The notes under the pieces were generated by a model, which did not search any database, was not told where the DNA came from, and was given only the letters and a program-made list of their open reading frames with translations. The position numbers were made by a program, and so were the translations under genes. Shown here in pieces: positions 28,242-35,400 of a DNA stretch of 64,000 bases; position 1 is the stretch's first letter; each line of letters begins with the position of its first letter. Origin of the DNA: Bacillota bacterium (GTDB taxonomy: Bacteria; Bacillota; SHA-98; UBA4971); contig JACIXY010000002.1 in assembly GCA_014360195.1 (NCBI GenBank), positions 131,986-195,985 of the forward strand, written 5' to 3'.

Positions 28242-28820
28242 CTATTCCCCCTGGTGCCGGTGTTCGGAAGAGCCCCACCTCTGAAAGAGGTCGTGCTGTA
28301 TGTTGAACCTGTCAAGCACCTTACCGACAAGCTGGTTGACGATGTCGTCGATACTCCGGAGACCGCAATAAAACGCTGGCATCGGCGGCATGATCGTCAC
28401 GCCCAGCCGTGCCAGCTTCAGCATATTCTCAAGATGTATGGCGCTGAGCGGAGTCTCCCTCACCACGAGGACGAGGGGCCGGCGCTCCTTGATGGTGACG
28501 TCCGCAGCTCTCTCGATGAGGTTCTCGGAGTACCCGTTGGCAATAGCGGCGAGGGTCTTCATGCTGCACGGTACGATAACCATGCCTTCGGTGAGGTAGG
28601 ACCCGCTTGAGATCGGAGCACCGAGGTCAGAAGGATCATAACAATGGGAGGCAAGAGCCCTCACAGCCTCCACACGGTGCGAGGTCTCCACTTCTATCGT
28701 CTTCTCGCCCCACGGGCTTATGACAAGATGGGACTCCACGCTTCTGGACCTGAGCGCCTCCAGCGTTCTTATCCCGTATATGGCCCCCGTGGCACCCGTG
28801 ATCCCGACCACCAAGCGCAT
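28242..28820 (-). CDS. ubiX: UbiX family flavin prenyltransferase
   Basis: A 192-residue enzyme that prenylates FMN to the cofactor needed by UbiD. Features are the N-terminal VGITGATGAIYGIRTLEAL, VIVPCSMKTLAAIANGYSENLI (near 80-100), and RRPLVLVVRETPLSAIHLENMLKL (near 115-140). First gene of the ubiX-lpdD-tctCAB-ubiD set. A 28-base perfect palindrome (28910-28937) lies about 90 bases upstream. Confidence 0.96.
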   Translation of the reverse strand: MRLVVGITGATGAIYGIRTLEALRSRSVESHLVISPWGEKTIEVETSHRVEAVRALASHCYDPSDLGAPISSGSYLTEGMVIVPCSMKTLAAIANGYSENLIERAADVTIKERRPLVLVVRETPLSAIHLENMLKLARLGVTIMPPMPAFYCGLRSIDDIVNQLVGKVLDRFNIQHDLFQRWGSSEHRHQGE

Positions 28821-28909
28821 GCAGCTTCACCATCCCACGCGTCCGGCATGGCAGGCTCGCCCCCGTGCAAGCCACGCTGCCCAGCCTGCTCGTTCTTGCC
28901 CCGGCCCTG

Positions 28910-28937
28910 CCCCCGCGATGCCCGGGCATCGCGGGGG
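28910..28937. terminator. Perfect 28-base palindrome between FrhB-like gene and ubiX
   Basis: CCCCCGCGATGCCC (28910-28923) is followed directly by its reverse complement (28924-28937). It lies 33 bases past the stop of the FrhB-like gene and 90 bases before ubiX. It could end the FrhB-like transcript, though no T run follows, or be a regulator site for the ubiX operon. Confidence 0.5.
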
Positions 28938-28969
28938 GGTCCACGGCCAGGTATGACACAACCGCCGAC

Positions 28970-30172
28970 TTACGCCGACGGAAACGTGAGCGTCCTCGGC
29001 AGGGCCGTCACCTTCAGCGGATACTGGTACTCCGGAGTGGGCCACCCATATCTCTTGCGCTGTATCAGCCTATACATTCCGGCGTGTTTCTTGGCTTCCC
29101 ACCCCATCCCGCTTGCCGGTATGAGGGTTGGGTCGTGGGGCTCGAGCTCGATGTAGCCCTTTGCGCGTGCGCCAGCAAGAAGTTCCTCGCCGACGCTCGT
29201 CCTGGGGAGAGTCGCCACCAGCCTCCGGTTAACATGGCCGACCTCTTGGAAGATGTCTCCGCAGGATACGTCTGCCAGCTCCGACGAGAAGTCGATGCAC
29301 ATGAGGCACCTGTCCCGCTTGTAGCTGGCCGACCCGAGGAAGTGCCAGGTATAGTCGTGCTTGCTGCCGGCCCAGTGGATTTTGCGGTCTTTCGTCACTA
29401 CGTAGAGAGACCCTGGCCACCTGCCGCCTCGGTAGTCCATTGCGATGATGTCGTCAAGATTCTGAACGTTTGCGAACTCCTGGATGAGATGCTTTGTCCC
29501 CTCGCCGTAGTAGGTAGCCGCGCAGAAGAGGCCGATCGTGAACTCTATTGCCTCTGCGAACTTCTTCGGCTGCCCGTGCGCCTGGAGCTTACGGATCCCC
29601 TGGATGTGGCATGGGCACCCGACAACGGCGATCTTCGAGAGCTTGCGACGGGTCACTGCCTCCGCGATGAGGGAGTTATTCGGCACCATCATCATGCCGG
29701 TGCGGAGTCCCATCGACACTTCTTCGGGGGTTGTTGCTATGAACGGGCGGCAACGCCAGTACGGAGGATCCGGGTTCCAGCCCGCAAGGAGAACTCCGTC
29801 AATGAGACCCTCATTTAGGGCATAGTTGAGAAGCGCCGATGTCATTCCGCCGCTGCTCGTGCTCGTTCTGACGTACGGATCGGTCGCCCAGCCCTTGTAG
29901 CAGGCCCTGTAGATGCCGAGCGGCTCCTTCTCAGGGTCTCTCTCCCTGCCCAGGAACCTCTTGTCGAGGTCCCGCAAGGGAGCATTCTTGCCAGGGCACA
30001 CCTCGTAGCAGTGACCGCACTCAGTGCAATCCTTTACGAGTTGCGGCTCCGGTTCATCCAGGCTGTAATCAATGGCAATGCTGCCAGATGCGCATACTCC
30101 GACACAGGTCCCACAGCCCATGCAAAGCCCCTGATCGACCACGTCTCTCTTCAGATCGTCGAAGGTCTTCAT
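28970..30172 (-). CDS. FrhB-like Fe-S flavoprotein, paralog 2
   Basis: A 400-residue protein homologous throughout to 11335-12552. Ferredoxin motifs are CMGCGTCVGVCA (about 17-28) and CTECGHCYEVCP (about 50-61). Shared blocks are SSSGGMTSALLNYAL, GCPCHIQGIRKL, DYRGGRWPGSLY, WHFLGSASYKRDRCLMC, and KKHAGMYRLIQR near the C-terminus. A strong GGGGGAGGG precedes the ATG. It lies just upstream of the ubiX operon. Inferred role is ferredoxin- or flavin-linked electron transfer tied to that pathway; the partner is unknown. Confidence 0.92.
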   Translation of the reverse strand: MKTFDDLKRDVVDQGLCMGCGTCVGVCASGSIAIDYSLDEPEPQLVKDCTECGHCYEVCPGKNAPLRDLDKRFLGRERDPEKEPLGIYRACYKGWATDPYVRTSTSSGGMTSALLNYALNEGLIDGVLLAGWNPDPPYWRCRPFIATTPEEVSMGLRTGMMMVPNNSLIAEAVTRRKLSKIAVVGCPCHIQGIRKLQAHGQPKKFAEAIEFTIGLFCAATYYGEGTKHLIQEFANVQNLDDIIAMDYRGGRWPGSLYVVTKDRKIHWAGSKHDYTWHFLGSASYKRDRCLMCIDFSSELADVSCGDIFQEVGHVNRRLVATLPRTSVGEELLAGARAKGYIELEPHDPTLIPASGMGWEAKKHAGMYRLIQRKRYGWPTPEYQYPLKVTALPRTLTFPSA

Positions 30173-30559
30173 TTGGGTCCCTCCCCCATTTGTGTGTTGT
30201 TCATCCGGCTGTACCCATGGGACTGTTGCAGTCTGTCGTCAGTATGACACAGCGGTTAGCATTACCCCTCCTCCCCCGGATGACCCCCTGACAGAGCCAG
30301 ACCGCCCTCATTGCTCTGCCGCCGGACAATGCTTTTCCAGCACTCCGGGGACTTGTTGCCCCCGCAGCACCGAAAACCAGCATGGGCCACTAATGCCGGG
30401 AGCACCACGCGCCGCCCGCATGTCGCTTCTGCCAATCCAACGTTTTCCGGCTTCTACGGCTGACGGGCGGCGCCGGCTTTCCGAATTTCCTCCTGCACCG
30501 GTAACGCGATAGGTGACGCGATAGGTCGGGACTTCGACTCCGACTTCGTTTCTTTTGCT
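30173..30559. other. 387-base gap between TIM-barrel gene and FrhB-like gene
   Basis: No gene supported. Contains a 12-base direct duplication (ACGCGATAGGTG at 30504-30515, repeated with one change at 30516-30527) near the end of the TIM-barrel gene. The promoter of the FrhB-like gene should be at the right end. Confidence 0.35.
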
Positions 30560-31477
30560 TTACTCAGGTATCGCCATGTCAGGCTGACCTGGCTCGGACT
30601 GCTTCGCCTCGGGGAAGTACCGCTCCATGATCTCCTTGACGATGGCGCACTGCGCAGCCATGTTCCTTCCGTCGTTAGCATTGGTGATTATCCCGTGGGC
30701 GCTCACCGCCGAGTTACCTGACTTGAGGTAAACCGGCGACGCGATCCTGACCATCTCGGGCGCCTCGTACGTCCTGATAAAGCCACCCGACGCCGGCGGA
30801 TTGTCAGTGTGAAGATCGATCGGCACACTCACTGCCTGCCTCAGCGCAGCAATCATGGGAAGCTGCAGGTCACGGATGGGGTTGATACTGTCGGCGCCCA
30901 GCCTCTCGAACAGCTTGAACGACGCCGGGTTGCACGCACCCATGTGCGCCGACAGCTTGATGTGCAGGTTCGCCGGAAGCTCGCCGGCCTTTCTCATCTC
31001 GTCCAGGACCCAGAGCATGCCTTCGTCGTATACGATGATGCCGCGCACGCCGAGGTCAACGGCTCTCTTGACGTCCTCGATGGCCCTGACAAGCTGCTCC
31101 ATGCCACGCAGCCTGTAGCCGACCCTCACGCCCTGCGGGCTCAACACCGTGGCGCCGGTATCGTAGGTCGCCCTCGGGCCTACCGAAAAGTTGAGCTCCA
31201 CGCCGTAGTCCTTGGCGATCGCGATGTACTCCTTTATCTCCTGCCTCGTGTGACGCATAATGCCGTATGTGTCGTCCACGCGGTTTATGTTGTGCTTGTA
31301 TACCTTCTTTGCGGTCTCCACCAGCGCCCTCATTGCCTCTGCTGAGTTGACCGTGGGCACTTCACTGCGCCAGTGTGCCCCGTCAGGGAAGGTCTTTCCC
31401 GACGTGGGGAGATCCCACGCGTCTGACTCGGGCAGCCCAAGCTTCTTCATGAAGGCTCTTGTCTTCTCGAAAATCAT
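30560..31477 (-). CDS. TIM-barrel protein, tentatively U32-peptidase-like
   Basis: A 305-residue cytoplasmic protein. The alternation of strands and helices, with VRGIIVYDEGMLWVLDEMR, LHIKLSAHMGACNPASFKLFERLGADSINP and VPIDLHTDNPPASGGFIRTYE, suggests a TIM barrel close to proteins labelled peptidase U32-like. I cannot assign a reaction. The ATG at 31477 has AAGGAG nine bases upstream. It follows the DUF4392 gene on the same strand with a 226-base gap holding a strong hairpin, and the pair seems linked to malic enzyme and TRAP system 2. Confidence 0.8.
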   Translation of the reverse strand: MIFEKTRAFMKKLGLPESDAWDLPTSGKTFPDGAHWRSEVPTVNSAEAMRALVETAKKVYKHNINRVDDTYGIMRHTRQEIKEYIAIAKDYGVELNFSVGPRATYDTGATVLSPQGVRVGYRLRGMEQLVRAIEDVKRAVDLGVRGIIVYDEGMLWVLDEMRKAGELPANLHIKLSAHMGACNPASFKLFERLGADSINPIRDLQLPMIAALRQAVSVPIDLHTDNPPASGGFIRTYEAPEMVRIASPVYLKSGNSAVSAHGIITNANDGRNMAAQCAIVKEIMERYFPEAKQSEPGQPDMAIPE

Positions 31478-31633
31478 CAGGTCCACTCCTTCCACCAGCC
31501 ATCTCGCCACGATCCCTGGTCTCTCGTGAAGCTGAGTAGCCAAGTTCAGTAGTTAGATGCCGTATGACTGCTCCGTCTTATGTTAGGATGCGGGCTCGTC
31601 TCTCGAGACCCAAGTCTTGCCTCGCGCCTTCTC

Positions 31634-31673
31634 CGCCGGACCGGGGGAGCCTCGGGGTCCCCCCGGTCCGGCG
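31634..31673. terminator. Strong intercistronic hairpin downstream of DUF4392 gene
   Basis: A perfect 14-bp stem (CGCCGGACCGGGGG, 31634-31647, against 31660-31673) has a 12-base loop. It lies 31 bases past the DUF4392 stop. No T run, but stem strength makes attenuation or message protection likely. Confidence 0.5.
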
Positions 31674-31703
31674 CACAGCAGCTACACCGTCGGTCGGTGC
31701 AGC

Positions 31704-32843
31704 CTACTTGTCCTTCCACGCAGCGTACTCTTCCTTTATCCACGTGTTCATGTCGGCCTGGTGCTTCGCCGTTTCCTGGTACCATTTGCGCTGCTCGGTA
31801 TCGACGAGGTATGCCTTGACCATGTAGTGCAGCATCTCGACGATGTTCACGTTGATCTTCTCAGGTATCTGGTCCACCACGGCAACGCCCGAGTACCCAT
31901 ACGGCGACGCGATCGCGCCGGCCCACGCTGCTGCCCGGAGGATCCTCTCCTCATCCTCCGCAGAGTGAATGACGTCGGTCCTGCCAAGCAGCATGGCCAA
32001 AGCCGCCTCGATGCCGTAAGCGCCCCAGTTGGACACGAACGAAACGATCATGCTGTCGGTCTCGGTGGTGGCCGCCACGCCCTGCCCGCACGGGCAATGG
32101 CACTTAGCGCCCACGGGGAGGTCCTTCTCGATGGCGTCCCTGATACCGCCGAGGCCTATCTCATTTCCACCGTCACCGATTCCTATCGTGAAGATGCCGC
32201 GACGCCGGGCCTCTTCGACGAGGCGGTCATACTTGCCGGTAAGCGGAGTGATGTCGATTCCCCACAGGGAGTGGTAAATCCCTGTCTTGCTGCGGCTGCC
32301 CTTCTCAACGGCGATAACCGCAGAGGGCTTGAGATCATCGAGGATCTGGTTGATGACCTTTTCCGATTCCTCCACGCTCATGTAGGGGTGCAGCGGGGTT
32401 TCCACGACCACCCTCCTGGGTATCTTGAGGGCCTCTTTGCGATCGTACACCCGTAAGCCAGCCCCGCGGCAGCTCGCCTCCACGATGTCCTTCAGCTTGG
32501 GCTCGGTCATGATCACAGGAGTCGCGCCAAGACCGAGATCGATGGCACGGGCAAGCGCGGCCGTCCCTGGAGGGCCGTCAGTCTCCCCCGACATGAAGTG
32601 CGGGAGGTACCAGCCTGTCACCATCAGCACCACGTCGCCCGGTTTGACGTGATCGCGAAGTCCCTTGGCCGCATAGTACGTGAGAGGCACCTGGCCAGGC
32701 GTCCGTTCCCTCGCCACCTTGTAGAGGGAGCGAATCAAGGGCTCCTTCTCCCACTTGTGGAACTTGCCGCCGACCGCTGCAGTGATTAGAGTGTCTATAC
32801 CGTCCGCCGCAATCTTGACCTCTTCCTCAGTCATCCGTTCCAT
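31704..32843 (-). CDS. DUF4392 protein (D-glutamate cyclase-like)
   Basis: A 379-residue protein of the DUF4392 family; the C-terminal domain of mammalian D-glutamate cyclase, which converts D-glutamate to 5-oxo-D-proline, belongs here. Typical stretches are GDVVLMVTGWYLP (near 72), GIGDGGNEIGLGGIRDAI (near 200) and CPCGQGVAATTETD (near 225). The ATG at 32843 follows GGAGGTAGGA. The neighbours malic enzyme and TRAP system 2 suggest uptake and breakdown of a C4/C5 acid or D-amino acid. The hydantoinase/oxoprolinase-family gene at 1921-3477 could in principle act on 5-oxoproline, but it is far away. Confidence 0.87.
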   Translation of the reverse strand: MERMTEEEVKIAADGIDTLITAAVGGKFHKWEKEPLIRSLYKVARERTPGQVPLTYYAAKGLRDHVKPGDVVLMVTGWYLPHFMSGETDGPPGTAALARAIDLGLGATPVIMTEPKLKDIVEASCRGAGLRVYDRKEALKIPRRVVVETPLHPYMSVEESEKVINQILDDLKPSAVIAVEKGSRSKTGIYHSLWGIDITPLTGKYDRLVEEARRRGIFTIGIGDGGNEIGLGGIRDAIEKDLPVGAKCHCPCGQGVAATTETDSMIVSFVSNWGAYGIEAALAMLLGRTDVIHSAEDEERILRAAAWAGAIASPYGYSGVAVVDQIPEKINVNIVEMLHYMVKAYLVDTEQRKWYQETAKHQADMNTWIKEEYAAWKDK

Positions 32844-32988
32844 CGTTGTCCTACCTCCCATGGTTCTAAAGTCATGCGAAACGCACCGACCACCCTACCA
32901 GGAAACCCCCAGCTTCACCTCCCGCGAGGCAATCTAGCGATCCCGCCAGGCGCCGCGCGCCTGACCCTGTCGCCACACCCCTCGTCGG

Positions 32989-34233
32989 TTATTGCCAGGC
33001 CGCCCTGACCGCTTCTACAAGTTTCACGGTCCGTTGCCTGATCTCGTCGGGATCGGCCTTCACTCGGGCGGCACCGGACTCCATCGCCGCCTTGGCGACC
33101 GCAGCCGCCACGGCGGGGGCGACACGGGGATCGAACGGCCTCGGAATAATGTAATCGGGCGAGACTTCCTCGTCTGAGATCAAGTCGCTTATCGCGTATA
33201 CGGCCGCGAGCTTCATCTCCTCGTTGATGTCCCTGGCACGGACATCGAGCGCGCCCCGGAACACCCCGGGGAAGGCAAGGACGTTGTTGATTTGGTTGGG
33301 GAAGTCTGACCTGCCCGTCGCAACAACCTTCGCTCCCGCTTCCCTCGCCTCATCCGGCATGATCTCCGGGACCGGGTTTGCCATGGCGAATATCACTGGG
33401 TCAGGCGCCATGCTCTTCACCATTTCCTTGCTCACAAGGCCGGCCCTGGAGAGCCCGATGAAGACGTCCGCACCCACCAGGGCTTCCTTGAGCCCACCGG
33501 TTATACGCCGCTTGTTCGTCACCTGTGCAATCTCTTCTTTGTACGGGTTCATGCCTTCTTTTCGGCCCGCGTAGATCGCGCCTTTCGTGTCGCACAGGGT
33601 GACATCCGCGACCCCCAGTTTCAGAAGGAGCTTCGTAACAGCTATGCCGGCCGCACCCGCGCCGCTCACGACCACCTTGATGTCCTCAGGCTTCCTGGAC
33701 ACGATCTTGAGAGCGTTGATCAGCGCGGCGCAGGTCACAATGGCGGTCCCGTGCTGGTCATCGTGGAACACCGGAATGCTGACTTCCTTCTTGAGCCTGG
33801 ATTCGACCTCGAAGCAAGCGGGGGCTGAGATGTCCTCAAGGTTCACGCCTCCGAAAGTGGGTTCGAGGAGTTTGACTGCTTCAACGATCTTTGCTACGTC
33901 CTTTGTGGCAAGACAGATGGGAAAAGCGTCTACGCCGGCGAATGCTTTGAACAGAACTGCTTTGCCTTCCATGACCGGCATCCCAGCCCCGGGGCCTATA
34001 TCACCCAGCCCAAGGACGGCCGTGCCATCAGTAACGACCGCCACAAGGTTCCCCTTGCTCGTGTAGTCGTATATCTTTTCTGGATCAGCGTGAATTTCCT
34101 TACAAGGCTCCGCGACTCCCGGCGTGTATGCAAGGCTCAAATCGTGTGCATCTCTTACAGGCACCTTGCTCTCAACCCTGAGCTTGCCCCTGTTTTGCTC
34201 GTGAAGGCGTAAGGCCTCCTCTTGTATGGACAC
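32989..34233 (-). CDS. NAD(P)-dependent malic enzyme
   Basis: A 414-residue decarboxylating malate dehydrogenase (malate to pyruvate and CO2), the short bacterial form without a phosphotransacetylase domain. Motifs: AYTPGVAEPC (near 36), TDGTAVLGLGDIGPGAGMPVMEGK (near 68-91), FHDDQHGTAIV with the metal Asp residues (near 155), and the Rossmann GAGAAGIAVTKLL (near 190). The GTG at 34233 has AAAGGAGG upstream. A TGGTATACCA operator-like palindrome lies ~72 bases upstream and the FCD-GntR gene is next. Feeds C4 acids into pyruvate metabolism. Confidence 0.96.
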   Translation of the reverse strand: MSIQEEALRLHEQNRGKLRVESKVPVRDAHDLSLAYTPGVAEPCKEIHADPEKIYDYTSKGNLVAVVTDGTAVLGLGDIGPGAGMPVMEGKAVLFKAFAGVDAFPICLATKDVAKIVEAVKLLEPTFGGVNLEDISAPACFEVESRLKKEVSIPVFHDDQHGTAIVTCAALINALKIVSRKPEDIKVVVSGAGAAGIAVTKLLLKLGVADVTLCDTKGAIYAGRKEGMNPYKEEIAQVTNKRRITGGLKEALVGADVFIGLSRAGLVSKEMVKSMAPDPVIFAMANPVPEIMPDEAREAGAKVVATGRSDFPNQINNVLAFPGVFRGALDVRARDINEEMKLAAVYAISDLISDEEVSPDYIIPRPFDPRVAPAVAAAVAKAAMESGAARVKADPDEIRQRTVKLVEAVRAAWQ

Positions 34234-34304
34234 CTGATTGCTCCTCCTTTACCGCGCCCGCCTCTCGCGTGCATGGCGCAATGTATAGTATGCGGAATTC
34301 TATT

Positions 34305-34314
34305 TGGTATACCA
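34305..34314. promoter_or_regulatory. TGGTATACCA palindrome upstream of malic enzyme
   Basis: Perfect palindrome in an AT-rich stretch, 72 bases before the malic enzyme start and 91 bases past the stop of the GntR gene. The position fits an operator at the malic enzyme promoter, probably bound by the adjacent FCD-GntR protein. Confidence 0.6.
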
Positions 34315-34404
34315 TTTGGACGTTAAATTGGTTCGCTACTTATGCCGGAATTCCTGCCGAGTCACGAAAGATTTTTCGACCCCGGCGAACATCTCGTGAT
34401 GAGC

Positions 34405-35100
34405 TCAAAGGCTGCCGGACTGCGCACTGTGCTGCGCCGCATAGAGCAGGCTCGCGAGGAGCCCCTCGATGTGCCGGCGCATTGCCTCCTCAGCGTACCT
34501 GGACGTGCCCTCTTTCCGCGACCGGACAAGCTCCCGCACGATAGCCTCGTGTTCCGCCACCGAGTTGCGGGCCCGCCCAGGCGTTAGCAGGGATGTCAGC
34601 CTGTGGCGGACGGTCTGGGTCTTGAGGAGGTCAAGCGTCTCCGCCAGGCGCCTGCTTCCACTCGCATCGACTATGATCCGGTGGAAGGCACCGTTGAGGT
34701 CCGAGTACCTGTATAGGTCGTTATCATGAACTGCTTTCTTCATCTCAACCAGAATGGCCCTCAGCCGGTCCAGGGCTTCGTCTGTCAGTCTCTGGACGGC
34801 AAGTTTACAGGCCAGCACCTCTAGCGCTTCCCTCATCTGAAGGATCTCGATGGCGTCTTCCAGCGAAAGGTTTACCACAACGGCCCCCCTGTTCGGGATA
34901 AGCTCGACCAGCCCTTCAGAGAAAAGCCTCTCGAACGCCGCTCTCACCGGAGTGCGGCTCACACCGAGTTCCTCCGCGACCGTTCGCTCAACCAGGCGGT
35001 AACCTGGACCCCAGATGCCCCTCTTGATGCGCTCCCGGATCTCGAGATACGCCTTCTCAGCTTGCTGTCCCCTGCTTGAACCATCACATTCCTTTCTCAC
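34405..35100 (-). CDS. GntR family transcriptional regulator, FCD type
   Basis: A 231-residue regulator. The winged helix is at about residues 15-75 (RTVAEELGVSRTPVRAAFERLFSEGLVE) and the FCD effector domain carries NGAFHRIIVDAS (near 130) and HEAIVREL (near 180). GTG start with GGAGA upstream. It lies between TRAP system 2 and malic enzyme on the same strand; the flanking TGGTATACCA-like sites make it the best candidate regulator of both. FCD proteins of this setting usually respond to C4/C5 carboxylates. Confidence 0.93.
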   Translation of the reverse strand: MRKECDGSSRGQQAEKAYLEIRERIKRGIWGPGYRLVERTVAEELGVSRTPVRAAFERLFSEGLVELIPNRGAVVVNLSLEDAIEILQMREALEVLACKLAVQRLTDEALDRLRAILVEMKKAVHDNDLYRYSDLNGAFHRIIVDASGSRRLAETLDLLKTQTVRHRLTSLLTPGRARNSVAEHEAIVRELVRSRKEGTSRYAEEAMRRHIEGLLASLLYAAQHSAQSGSL

Positions 35101-35378
35101 AGAGTGGTTCTCCTTTACGCCAAAGATTCAGGCTGTGACTCGCGACTTCGCCGGGACCCGTCTTGGCAAGTGGTCATGTCCGTTCGCACTGATGGTGAAA
35201 GCTCATGTTAAAGTCTCTGCTCTAATTCCTGGGAACCCCTGTTTTAACTTCGGTGTGCACGTGTGCATTCCTGCTTCGCACGAGCCGCACCACAATATTG
35301 TCATCGCTCTATCATTCGTTCTCATCTGCCGTAGCAGAGCCCACGCTTACACACAGCGAAATGGCGCGGGGCGCCACG

Positions 35379-35399
35379 GGGCCGGGCACCCCCCGGCCC
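35379..35399. terminator. GC hairpin directly after TRAP permease 2
   Basis: GGGCCGGG (35379-35386) pairs with CCCGGCCC (35392-35399), beginning two bases past the permease stop codon on the minus strand. It may end the TRAP-TAXI transcript before the GntR gene. No T run. The rest of 35101-35378 shows nothing I can name. Confidence 0.5.
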
Positions 35400-35400
35400 G

